Shown here: in pieces, positions 22,374 to 33,935 of the stretch
Layout of the letters: the number at the start of each line of letters is the position of its first letter
How positions within the stretch are numbered: position 1 is the first letter of the stretch
NCBI GenBank assembly: GCA_914767715.1
Contig: OU612069.1
Span: forward strand, 3,660,001-3,724,000
Length of the DNA: 64,000 bases
From: Membranipora membranacea
Lineage: Eukaryota > Bryozoa > Gymnolaemata > Cheilostomatida > Membraniporidae
Direction of reading: 5' to 3'
Position numbers and translations under genes: made by a program
The notes under the pieces: generated by a model
Database searches by the model: none
The model's input: the letters and a program-made list of their open reading frames with translations, nothing else
What the model was told of the DNA's origin: nothing

Positions 22374-25300
22374 ATGCCTGACTCCCCCTCCAGAACCCCG
22401 AGCCCCAGAAGAGATAGAATTCCCTCACCAAGTCTGAGTATCAAAGAAAGCGATGCAGAACGTCAAGCGTCCTTTGTGCTTAACATAGTAGATGTAAGTT
22501 TTATTTTATCTATTCAGCGAGAGTGTAATTAGTCTTGTCTCTAAGGCGCCGGGTTGTTATTTCCCCAAGGCTTAGTGACAATGTTAAGTAAAGCTGTTTT
22601 AACCTTAGTCTTGGTTCTATAACTAGCGACAACCAGCTGTCTCCCCATTGGAAGTGCGATGCATCCCTAATGTAATATGGTTGGGTCCGTTTATCAGATA
22701 TTGAGATCATTGGTTTGATGTTTTGAATCTATGGTGTATGATTTACAGGAAATGAGAAATGTGATTCAGGAAAGATAATGGTGGACAATATCATTTTGTA
22801 TCCTTTGATGATTCTTGGCTATTCAATCTTTGTATTTTTTGTGATAAATGGAACAACCTGGTCGATGGCATAACATTAGTGATCAGCTTGGTCAGACAGA
22901 TAGATATGTTTGACCCTTGTGATTTGACGCCTGTTTAATCTTTTGCAGGTCGATGACAGACGAAGTTCTTCTTTGAAAACAGTGAATAAGAGTCCAGATC
23001 CTCCTCCTTTCATTTTTCCTTCTCCTACCAGATCAAGATCAGCTAAGAATGATGACCCAACACGCAGGGCAGATGCCAGACCTGGTTTTCAGGTAAATAT
23101 TAGCTAGGGTTGAGTAATTAAGCTAACATGGGGGTCACTTAAGCTAGAACCAAATTTAGCTATCTAAGTTCCAAGCTTATGTGAGTTAAAGAGGGTGGGT
23201 AAATGTTAGCTAGCAATAAAGCATTATATTTTGAGTGCCCATTCAGAACAGGATAATGTTTTGTAATGAACCATCTGCAGGGTAATCGTGATCAGATACC
23301 CGATGATATGGAGAAATCGCGTAGTGAGAGGCTCCACGCTATCCAAGACTTGAAAAAGGGACATAGTAAGAATGCGACCTATCAGCAGTATCTAAACGTG
23401 AACAACCTAGTTCCAAGAAAACGTTCCCTTTCAAGAAATCGTTCCCCTTCACCAAGGAGAGCTAAATCTGGAAATCCATCGTTGAGATCATCAACTTCAG
23501 CACGATCTGGTGAGTGAGAAAGAACTGAAATGGAAAAGTTGGGTTAAAACAACGAGGAAACAGTAACTGCCTTCTGTGTTTTTTGAGCTATGCAGTGTGA
23601 ACTTTGACATTGAGATATTTTCCTCATGCAGTGATTGTGGTTGTTTCCCGCTATCCTGTACTCTTTCCATTATTTTAAAATTGGCATTGAGTTCTCCTAA
23701 GTATTCGAAAAACAAAAAGCGTTAAAAATGGTTAGTTAAGACTCAGCCATCTATTAGGCATAATTTCGATGCTTCGCTTTTGTGCTTGCAGGCAAAAGTG
23801 GCAAGTCGACAAACTTATCTGTCTCTAACTATGGACAGGGACCAGGAGTATCTGGTAGCATTAATCGACTTAACAGATCCCCAGGTAATAATTCACCAAT
23901 ATTAATTGTAACATTTTCTTATGTTGTTTTAAGGGTTCGGGGTTTTACTGAAAAGGAGTCAGTTGCTCACATTTCATAAATCATTATCGACCTGTTAAAG
24001 TTTGTAAATTTGCGTATTGTGATCTAAAAAATGCTAATCATGGTTGAAATCAACCATGAATTGTTGATGCACTCATCCAACCAGGACATACCTTGAGCCA
24101 AGACAATGATTCCACTTGATTCAATAGTCGGTCGTAGAAGAAATTGAGATAAAAATCACAGGGTTTCATCGCGAAGAATAGTTGGCGAGATAGGGGTGCC
24201 TTAGGGGCTAGGCTAGGCAATGCCTGAGCCGATTTGCTCTCAGTTTGTAGGTAAGTCGGAGCACACCTGGGGGTCCAACGATTACCAGTAGTCACTGGAC
24301 TGCAGTGGAATTCGAACCCACAACATTCAACACTTGCGCGCTGAAGTCCGGCGCTCTAACCAATTGAACCACCTCCTTTTCAACGTTCCCAAACTATTTT
24401 TAGCTTCCACTTCACGTCAGAATTATCCAATCCCCACTGAATCAGACAGAAAATATGTGTTTGTCATGTTTTAGGAAGATCAGCAAAGTCTGCAATCTCA
24501 AACTACAGTCAGATTCCAACCACAGCTGTTTCGGACTATGATCAAATGTTCTGCGAGGTCGGATGTACTTGTATAGAGTGTTCGGATGTTGGGGATCTTA
24601 CTAGAGGTTACCACTGTGACACAGACTCCGAGCTATCGACAGAATATGTAACGGCGGTCTACAACACAACGTCGCCGTCATCCTTTGCGGCTTATATGGA
24701 TGGTCAGGAAGAAAACGAAAATGTAACACATTGCTTCAAAAGGCAAGACCAAACCCGTGTAGACGATCTATTGTCTTGCTATGATGAAGGAAGGCACAAA
24801 TATGCAAAGTGCATAAGAAGATATACCATCCACAGGCCTAAAGCCCTTGTTTCTGAAGAACATTTGGATGATAAATTAGAACGAGCACAGGTCCTTGAAA
24901 AAGAGATTAGGGACAATCATGAACGAATCAACAAGGTAATTGGTGAGAAGGCCAAGAAGATAGTCCAAGATTCTCTGGTTGATCTCTTTGAGAAGTCCCC
25001 ACACTTGAGAGAATTAAGTGGAACTAACCGGAACTCCCGTTTTCTGAAAAAGCAAAAGGATATGGAGCAAAAGAAAGTGCAGCAGGAAACTGTCGAGATG
25101 GCCTATGATATCGTCAACAGTATCATGATAAGTTCTTTGGAGCAACTATTTCTAACTGCGATAGATTCAGGGGACCATGTCCCTCAGCCAATCGTGGTGA
25201 CTGATAGTCAAACAGGACCAAGATGGCCGCAGAGGTAAAAAAAAAAATTAAATTTTCTCAGTTCAATGATTCTTATCAATTACTCAAAGAGTGTTGTCAT

Positions 25301-28300
25301 TGTGGTCTTCTTCCAAATCTTAAACCTCCAGATCAAGTTCAGTTCACGGCCAATGCATAAGTGACGAGGGCATTGTCACTTTATCTCAACTTCCATGTTA
25401 GAGGGGAGGAATGTATAATTTTGGTGCATCGCCGCCTTTATACCAGATGTAACAATGACAATCTCAGAAAAAAGTAGATTTTAAACAAGCATTATTCATG
25501 GTTTATTGCATCAGTATTTGTGAAAAATTGCTCATTGCACTTTGCACAGGACTCCGTCGGGAATGGTTATTGTCTCACCACCGGTAATGGTTGATAGTGA
25601 ACATTGTACTGCGACAATTCACTCAACGCAACCTGGTATGGTTATAGCAGCAGCTCTGGGCAAAATAAATGTGCAGAAAGCTGGCGAAAAGGTGAGTACG
25701 CATACAAACTTAATAGGTTATAGGCAAGATAGTATGAGGGCCTAATGGCTGCCGAATTTTCGGATTCATCTCTACCTAACTCCAAATCTTTCTTACACAC
25801 TATTTGGAATAACTTCAAGAATATGATACCTATGGCCCTGGATAATGGTGGTCATAGGTAGTGAAGTACCAAAATTCAAAATCTGGCATCCATTAGTCTC
25901 TCAACCCGTTACTGGCAATTTCATGATTTCACATAGGTTCCTGCCTCCCCCCTCTCACTGTGGTGTTAGTGTCGTTGTCTATTTTGTTGCAATCAGGCAA
26001 TTCTGTTTATCAATTTTCTGATGTGAGACAGTCTTTTAAAATTGGCCTTGACCTTACATAATACTGTTTATGACCCAGACCCATGTGAGCGGTAGTTTTG
26101 GCCAGGACAAGGTAATAGTAGCAGTGGTTGAGCAGCATGGGGGAATTAAGAGGAAGAGTACAATTAGGACGCTTTCAAAAGCTGAACATGACCTGAAAAG
26201 CCTGAGAGAGGGAAAACTGTTTTCTCTTACGGTAAGTCGAATCAAAGTTTATTCTTGAAATACTATTAGATATTTTCAAATGTATTTTTGTTTCAATATC
26301 ACTGACCGGTTTGGTGTATTTTTATCACTTTTTAACCTTTGATACTCCATTAAATAGCATGAATGTACAACATGATCTCATTTTGCCTCGGATACTGATC
26401 AGTTTAGTGATTAATAAAATTAATAATATAATATATTATATCTGAGTGCTTGTATCACACTGCAGTACAGACTACTCAACTTAAACATCTAGGGATTCCA
26501 GAGTTGGTGGCAAGCGCTGATGTGACCTCACTAAATGGGCTTGCTGATCTCTTGAGCGAAGATTGAAAGGATCGACATCAGTGCATCATTACACAGCTTT
26601 GGGGGTACAAGAGGGTCAATTTTGGGCTTGTTTTGAAGCTGATTAGCTGGTGAACCACCTTTGAATATCCCAATTTCAGTTTCATGGATGCTTTAAAGTT
26701 TTAAAATGACGATAAACGCAATTAGATTTGACTGAAGGGACCAATGTTGATCATCTCAATTAACAGGAGATCTGAATCATGACCTCCGAATTGAGTGAAT
26801 AACAATTCATATACCGGCCAGGCGCCAACTTGGTCTTACCCACAGGTTTGACGCACATTATCACCCATTCATTTTCCACCCGTTTGTCAGACTATTAGGT
26901 TACCAGACAGGAATAAGAAGCAAATTAAAAGTATTATGAATATTATATATTCATAATACTTTTAGTTTTGCTTTCCATTTTTTATGTATGTGTGCATTAT
27001 TCATTCAAGATAAACATACCCAACATGGGAATCGCTAACTCCAGTGTCCGACCGGTGTACCTAAGCACTCTGAGGAAGGAAAATCTTAAAGAAGAGGAGG
27101 AAGAAAGAACCGACTCCTCCTCAACTCTTGTTGACAAAGTGGTATGATCTTCATTTGAGTGCTTGAAGTCTACCCAAAGACCAATGCATGTTATAGTCAG
27201 GCAGTTATCTATGATAAGATTTGTATGATTTGCATGGTAAAAAATAACAAGCACTTCCGGGAGACTGTGACATATTAATGCTGAGGTTTGGAGTTACTTT
27301 CCCTCATGGGACTACCTGACTATAACATGCATTGGTCTTTGCCAGTCTTTAAGATTATGCATTGTACAAATTAAAACCTGTACCAACATGTAACCAAAAA
27401 ATACAGAGCATCTGACCATCAACTAAATTGGACTTGCGTCATTCATCATTGCACCATCATATCAAAATAATGAAAGTCTGAGCTGTTGCTACGTACAAAA
27501 CTGCAATATTGCGGGCTATATCCAACAGTTCAGTCAAAAGCCGAACTGGAAGCCAGAACAAGATATTTAATCTGAGGTGGAGACTACCAGACCAAGCCAA
27601 CTGACTGAAACCTTACTCTTTCTTGCAGTCATCAGAACTTACGAGATACGATATCCTGCCAATGATTGATCCTGTACCACCTGCAAAACCAAAACCCAAA
27701 CTACGACGCAAGACTTTTCCTCCTATCACCGAGAAAGAAGCAAATATAAAAGTAATAAACAAAAGCATACACAGTGAGGGTAAGTGAAACAAAAGAAATT
27801 GTGACAACCTTGACCTTACAATCACATCGATCGTGTGATATACTAGGTTCTAATGTATGTATAACTCTGATCGATATAGCATGAATGAATTTGTGTAGCT
27901 TTAGTCCTATCAAGAAGAATTAGCTTCATCAACCCGAGGAGTTAAAGACTTTAACTTCTTGGTCAACCCAAGGTAATTTTCTGGAAATATAGGAGTGGTG
28001 ACACTTAAAAGACTCTCATGATACACAATCTAATTGATATATGATTGCTTGAATGATCATGCTGTCACTAGTGATGGCAAATTCTTGGTTCTGGTTTCGG
28101 TCTCATGAGACTTTCCCCCATGAGACACACACTCTTGATATATGTCATTATAAACACTGTATTTGTCATGGTTTTTGCCACGGTTTATGGGTTTTTTTAA
28201 ACAGTTTTCAATTTTATCGGCATCGATATAGGTCTCGGTCTAATCTCAACTTTTGTTGCTGTCTCTGTCTCGACCTGCCTCGGCAAAATCTGACAATCAC

Positions 28301-29288
28301 TAGCTGTCACCAGGCTATGTTGCCAAAGATAACATTGATTGTCTTCAGAACATCTAGAACACAACGTATTTCCAGCCGATGTGTTGACTCTGATCTGATT
28401 GGCTGTTGGGCAGGAAAGAGATCCAATGCCAGGTTGATCTAAATGTACCTATTGAGCTACAGTTAAAGTGAAACTGAATTAGTTTCATATTGACAACTTT
28501 ATCAAAAAGAACTTCCATGAAAGTACAATCTGACCAGGCATTGGCTCCCCTAACAACCAGTCAATCAGAGTCAACACATTGGCTACAGATGTCTTGTGTT
28601 CTGGAGCGAATCAATTTTATCATTGCCAATAAACCAGCAAACAACATGGTACTCCCTATCTCCAGAGGGAGTGCAATGGTCTGAAAAGTTCTCATTCATT
28701 TGATTGGCGCAATACGAGTTTATAACCATAAAATATAGACTAAAAGAGTACCCTATATCTATATTACTCCTATTATCAATAGCTAGCCCATCGAGAGTGC
28801 AGCAATGGAGCCATACCGGCTTCGGAAATAAGACTACTTTACAGTGTGATAACCATAACTACAGTCTTCTGTCACTAAATGGCTCACAGCAGCAGAGCTT
28901 TGTACACTGCTCTAAAGCCGTTGACTCATCAGCGTACAAAAATCTGAACTCACCACTACCAAGGGTGAGGACTTAAATACACTGTGAAGTAAATTATACT
29001 AATTTATTTATTTATTGAGGTTTTCTTAAAGTTTATAATTAAATTAACATATCTTGTTGACTTGTTGACTGATAACAATTGTGAGGCAGAGATGTTGACT
29101 AACAATTCATAATAGCTGTGGTAAAATATTACAGTAAACAAGTCTAGCAAATTTGGAATGCACATGTCTATTTAGCCAATGTGTTGCCTCTGATATTATT
29201 GGCTACTAGGTGGGAAAATGAGCCAATGCCAGGTCACACAGAGCACCTGTTACAATATAATGAAAGCGGAACAGAGTTATCTAACACT

Positions 29289-29320
<32 letters not shown>

Positions 29321-32300
29321 AAGGTAATTGAGGAAAATACAATCTGACCTGGCATTGGCTCCTTCCCACCCACCAGCTAATCAAAGCCAACACATTGGCT
29401 GATGTCAAATTAGCGTAAGTTAATGAGTTTTGCCTGTTCTCTTTACTGATGAAAGGAAAAGTATGCAAATGATTAGCCTGTCTTAACATGCTTTGTTCGG
29501 TGGTGGGGGGGGGGGGACAAACAAAGCATGTCGAGACAGGCTGGCAACTGATAAGCTTAAAGAATTTATTTCTACTACTGCAATGTGAGGTACTTCTAAT
29601 GAACCCTTCTAAATATTTCAGAGTAGCGATTCAAGTCCAAGATCTCCGTTTAGAAATCGTCAATCATCGTTTCCAAACAGCCCGATTTTATCAACAGATA
29701 CATTGTCAAGTATACGAGAGAGTGCAGATGGCCCCATCGTAAAACGCCAAATTAACACATTACGCCGAAGCCCACAGGTATTCCAATGCTTGCAGTCTTT
29801 AGAATCAAGTTTGTAGCTGACATTATTTTCAGAAAGATCAGAAGAGCGAGGGTAATCTTATTTGGCAGCATTTGGAAATTAGGGTCACTCTCCTCCAAAT
29901 GATAGAGGCGTACCAGTAGATAGCAGCTACTTATAATGTAGGAGATTATTTTATATAACTTTGTCTTACCCACTAGTACATACAAAATGTCTATCATTTC
30001 ATAAATCTGTTGGTTCATTCGGTTCTGATAGCCTAAATCATCACAAAAATGTTCATTTTTGTTTATTTTGACAATGTGATATGTATATTTTTCAGTCATC
30101 TATTCAAACCTACATGTTACTCTTTTTTGCAGAATTCAGTCGTCAGTCAGGCAGTGGCCATGAACAAGGTCAAGCAGTCATCATTTGAGCTCTTTTTAAA
30201 TAAACATAGCTCAAGTACATGTCATCAGAAAGCAAGCCCCAGTGAGCGAATATCGCTGAGGCGATGGTCCAAACAGTCAACTTACGTACAAGAGTTTCAG
30301 CCTGGAAAGCGGGACTCGAGATTGGCTAAGGTCCCTTTTGGAAAGCTACTCTTCCTGTTTGATGTCGACTCAATGCGTGATACTCTAAAACAGGTAAGGT
30401 TAGTCAGTCAGTCAGCAAATAACTAGAACCTGCCCTCTGCCCTTTTTTGTATTATATATGAATATATATAATCATGTTTTACATTACGTTCATCTGACAT
30501 CTCATGATTTATCGACCATTTTTATTTTGACAAAAAGTTGTAAACTCAATATGATTGCTTTTGTGTATTTAGCAGGTGAACTACGATGTTCTACGGCGCA
30601 CTGTTGACCTATGCAGACTCAGGTTAGACATTATGACATAACTTCAGATTTATAATTGCAATTTAAATGAACACCCATGCTCGTCTTGCTTGTGTAAACA
30701 TGTATGGAATAGATTTTTTTAAGAGATTTAAATCCTTTATATGCTATCAACCCACCAAGATTTGAAACTAGAGTAGGAGGGCTGGCTATTATTTTTGCTC
30801 TAATCTGATTTGCTGTTGCATTGGAACCTACCAGCCAATCAGAGCCAACACATTGGCTAGAGAAGAGGAGGTTAGGCTCATATCCATTGATGTTTGATGT
30901 ACAGCAGTTCTTTTCTGTTTTTCTGCAGAGGACTCGTTGGAGTTGTCACTGCTTGCTCTAGCTGTGTCAATAAGCAGATACTCAGTTTGGATTTAGATTA
31001 CATAGTCACAAGCTGCGGACAGCATGTGTACAGGAAAGGCAGCGGCAGCGACAGTAAAAAGGTAAAACCACTGACTCTTATAAAACCTTGCTGACGATAG
31101 ACATAACTTAAGTTGTTAGTACTAGGCATTGTGACAAGGCCTGCTGGAGTTCCGTGCATTTGGAGAGGGAACAAACTTGATCTTGTATCCACCAGTTGGC
31201 TGAATGGCAATGCTAAGCTATGCTTACTGGACCTTAAATATCTGACGATTTTCAAGAATATCGCCTTCAAAAAGAATTTTGTCTTCAGTATTAAATAATA
31301 TAATATATCATATCAAACAAATGATTTCGACAGATGTAGGCTTTACATGTAAAATGAAATCTTATCGATCTTTTGATCCGCTTGTCTTATAGACCATTAG
31401 ACAGCACGAGGGAGAGAAGCTGATGCAGAGGCTTGTGAACTTTGTACTTTACTATATTGGCTGGCTCAAACTTCCTTGCAGAAGGTGTGTTAATCTATTT
31501 AGTTTGGTAAAATCACAAGGTTTCATCACTCACCGCATCCCAAAGAATGGGTGGGAGATAGGGGGCTATGCCGCAATGTCTGAGCCAATTTGCTCTCAGT
31601 TTGTAGGCAGGTCGGAGCACACTTGGGGGGGGGGCAAACAATCCCCAGTAGTCAGTGGACTGCAGTGGGATTGGAACCCACAACCTTCAACACTTGCGCG
31701 CTGAAGACTGGCGCTCTAACCAACAGAGCCACCTCCTACTCCTTGAAAGACATACAGTTTTCTAGAGAATTTAGGATGATTCTGAAAATAAATTTAACGG
31801 TTCTCTAGATCAAATTGGATCCCTTAATCTTGCATCCGGAGTTGGGCATGACAGCTTAGGTGTATGTGAAAGTGTAGCAACTCCGAATGCAGTATTCCTT
31901 CATAGTGTGTTCAAACTGCTTTCTTTATAAAGTGCTTTGGGAGTTCTCTCCTGTGAGTTTCTAAAATTATTTTAAATCGAAAGACAGCAAAATGCTTCAA
32001 TCGGGTGGCGAAACATAAACAATTTCATACGATTTAAAAGCGGCTTGAGCCCATATCACTTACAGCAATATTGAATATCTCTGTGGATGCGGAATTATGC
32101 TTACACGTGCCTTCTTACCAAGTCTTTCTGTTTCTCCCACCAGGGGTCGCTTTGTGGATGTATTAGATTCTCACATACTGATATGCCCGGTAGGGAATGG
32201 CGGCTCATATCGTGACTACGATCAATTTAAACACTTGGACAATCGCGCAGGAATCCGTGAAAGCTTTATCAAGGCTCTCAACAACCAATTCAAGGAAACA

Positions 32301-33714
32301 GATCTTCTATTTACACTAAGTGAGTCTTGAGCAAGCTTGATCCATTTTGCCTGTATTCTGGGATGCTTATATTGGTATGCCGCCGGTGCAAAGACAGAAT
32401 AATCTCAAAATGCTAGCAAATCGGATGAAAACTTGAAGTCGAGTCAATATAGACATAACCCTACAAGATGAGGAAATTGATGAAAGGTTACAAGCCCTGG
32501 GTTACAAATTATGCGTCATGCTAAACTCCTTGTTAAGTTGCCAGTGTGTGAGCTCCAGGCTTGGAGCCAACACACTGGTTAAAGAAGACTCATGATAGAT
32601 AATTGATGTCAGAATGTGGTAAAAAAAGTGGTCTGGATCACTTCAAAAATTGGTTTAATATGTCTGATGAACAGACTGGAAGCCATTACATTAACCTTGA
32701 TGCATTGGCCATGAGCTCCACTAAACACTGTATTATCTCTCTATAGGTGGTGATCTAGAGATCAGAGGCGCTCCGCTTGGATGGGATTACGGACTCTCTC
32801 AAACAACAATAGGAGTAGAACCATTCAGTGATGTCATCATATTTAGCCCTCGTAATCTACCTAAGGTTTGTAAAGTTACTAAGATCACTACCTTATTAGC
32901 ATGATGGTCCCAGAAGCCATACTTGTTACTAAACTGGGTTGGTGTTTCAGTCTAATCCGAAAGAAAAAAATTTGTAAAGTAGTCTTTTGAACGGCACCAT
33001 ACCTCTCTTTGCTGTGTGTTTCTATGTAAGTTGGTGGGACGGTGTCATAGCCACTTTGGTACTCTGCAAGCAGAGTCCCTTAATAGGTAGGAATAAATGT
33101 TAAAACCATTTGGACCAACTATAGTGATAAGTGAAATTTTGATTTGATCAGGGGAGTTAGCATATTTATTTGTACGAATGAGGTTTTGAGTTGTGTCCCC
33201 ATATCATTTAATCAGACAACTCCCAACAAATCTTAGATTTCTCCAAGATTGTCTCAATTCACTATAACCTCCCTGCTATAACGAAGTGGTTTGGTGAAGT
33301 ACAATTATTTTATAACAAAGAAAGACATCTTGGAACTGAACTGTATCTAAATTAATAGCTCTCTGACAAGCTGTTCTTATTTGTATGGCCTGTTATCATC
33401 AACTGATTGAATCAGCTTTGACTAATTACACACTGTTTAAACAAAGAGCCTATTACTCTTCACACATCAGTTTTATCCACCGAGCTATGGAAGGCTAGAT
33501 AGTGCCATTTTATCTATTCATTCCATACCAGGGGTTAAAGCTATCAAACTGAGATAACATTTCCAAGTAAACATTTTACGGCATTCCTGTTATTCAGTTG
33601 GAGAGTATGATGCACAAAGGGACAGTGATCCGGGATATCAATGTGAGACACGTAATCACAGAAAGCAGTGCAAGTCTCCAGAAGGCAGTTCAAGTTGTCC
33701 TCTCTGTGCTATGA
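22374..33714 (+). CDS. Pseudo-phosphomannomutase fusion protein, 18 coding exons, 1068 aa
   Basis: Coding exons: 22374-22493, 22949-23092, 23281-23509, 23792-23884, 24475-25234, 25550-25691, 26079-26231, 27010-27141, 27629-27779, 28783-28964, 29622-29777, 30133-30393, 30576-30622, 30929-31061, 31393-31484, 32144-32319, 32747-32865, 33598-33714. All introns are GT-AG and phases match throughout, giving 1069 codons with the stop. The start is the first ATG after an in-frame stop. Residues 1-200 are Ser/Pro/Arg-rich and probably disordered (RTPSPRRD, RNRSPSPRRAKS). About 200-450 has a Cys block (CEVGCTCIECSD, YHCDTDSELS) and charged helices. About 450-810 is Ser/Pro-rich with little recognisable structure. 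About 820-1068 is a PMM-like HAD domain. I see no signal peptide or membrane segment, so a cytosolic or nuclear protein is likely. I recognise no named orthologue of the whole protein. The exon 26079 acceptor could instead be at 26106. Confidence 0.8.
24165..24378 (-). mobile_element. tRNA-derived SINE, family 1, antisense in an intron
   Basis: On the minus strand it begins with a tRNA-like head: A box in tggttcaattggttagagc (about 24,355-24,373) and B box ggttcgaattcc (about 24,308-24,319). A body follows with ctactggtaatcg, tccgacttacctacaaactg and gagcaaatcggctcag. The same head and body occur at 31,515-31,735. It lies in the intron before the large exon 24475-25234. Confidence 0.75.
26926..26964. 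repeat. AT-rich palindrome
   Basis: Arms taaaagtattatgaat and its reverse complement are separated by about 7 bases. It is intronic, 45 bases before exon 27010. Confidence 0.85.
27163..27352. mobile_element. TTAA-ended MITE (family M1)
   Basis: Ends ttgaagtctacccaaagacc and ggtctttgccagtctttaa are inverted, with the shared inner block caatgcatgttatagtcagg and its complement. Other copies lie at 37,988-38,034 (half) and 42,269-42,368. TTAA termini suggest a piggyBac-type source transposase. It lies in an intron directly after exon 27010-27141. Confidence 0.75.
28374..28575. mobile_element. Fold-back MITE (family M2), copy 1
   Basis: Left arm agccgatgtgttgactctga... and right arm ...tcagagtcaacacattggct are inverted for about 60 bases, with the inner block caatgccaggt and its complement. 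It is intronic. Confidence 0.75.
29174..29400. mobile_element. Fold-back MITE (family M2), copy 2
   Basis: Arms agccaatgtgttgcctctga and tcaaagccaacacattggct are inverted, sharing the gagccaatgccaggt inner block with copy 1. A (TA)n run (29,295-29,319) lies in the loop. Fragments of the same family lie at about 30,800-30,862, 32,541-32,579 and 55,688-55,745. Confidence 0.8.
29475..29542. repeat. Hairpin with a poly-G loop
   Basis: A 24-base stem (agcctgtct..acatgctttgtt with its inverted copy, two mismatched positions) encloses a loop containing an uninterrupted G run of about 12. It lies in an intron about 80 bases before exon 29622. Confidence 0.8.
31515..31735 (-). mobile_element. tRNA-derived SINE, family 1, second antisense copy
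   Basis: Same structure as the copy at 24,165-24,378: head with tggctctgttggttagagc and ggttccaatccc boxes, then the body with a run of about nine C (minus strand) and the ctgcctacaaactgagagc block. It lies in the intron between exons 31484 and 32144 of the same gene, in the same antisense orientation. Confidence 0.75.
32541..32579. repeat. Short inverted repeat (M2 remnant)
   Basis: ccagtgtgtgagctcca and tggagccaacacactgg pair with two mismatches. The arm words resemble the M2 MITE ends. It is intronic. Confidence 0.6.
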
Positions 33715-33721
33715 TGTCAGC

Positions 33722-33935
33722 AATATGAACTTAACTTGAACTTAACTCGGACTCAGCTTGGACTCAACATGAACTAAACTCGGACTCAGCTTGGACTCAA
33801 CATGAACTTAACTTGAACTCAGCATAGACTTAACATGAACTTAACTAGGACTTAGGTTGACTCAACTTGATCTTTACATAAATTCAGTACGGTATCAACT
33901 TGAACTTAATTTGGGCTCAATTTGAAATCAACTAA
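33722..33935. repeat. Minisatellite of ~11-12-bp units
   Basis: Tandem variants of aacttaactcgg / actcagcttgg / actcaacatg start a few bases after the pseudo-PMM stop codon and lie in its 3' UTR or just beyond. A longer period (ggactcagcttggactcaac repeated) is visible at 33,758-33,805. Confidence 0.85.

Larger units (their letters stand above)
30334..33714 (+). other. PMM-like HAD domain of the fusion protein, catalytic residues mostly lost
   Basis: From GKLLFLFDVDS to the C-terminus the product follows eukaryotic phosphomannomutase block by block. The family motif FDVDGTLT is FDVDSMRDT, keeping the DxD pair but not Gly-Thr. GVVGGSD is GVVTACS. The HLGEALIQDLINYCLSYI region corresponds to HEGEKLMQRLVNFVLYYI. 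KKRGTFIEFRNGM corresponds to CRRGRFVDVLDSH, losing the substrate Arg, and SPIGR is CPVGN, losing a second Arg. DGWDKRY is LGWDYGL. FGDKT, with the Mg-binding Asp, is FSPRN. The terminal GYSVTAPEDT helix corresponds to HVITESSASL. The fold looks kept; mutase activity is unlikely. Confidence 0.8.

Noticed and set aside
29295-29319. (TA)n run as an independent feature of interest
   Set aside because: It is the loop of the second M2 MITE copy and a common microsatellite.
30334-33714. Annotation as active phosphomannomutase
   Set aside because: Catalytic and substrate-binding residues other than the DxD pair are replaced, so the enzyme name would mislead.
33722-33935. Repeat array as a continuation of the pseudo-PMM coding sequence
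   Set aside because: The stop at 33712-33714 precedes it, and the domain already ends where PMM enzymes end.
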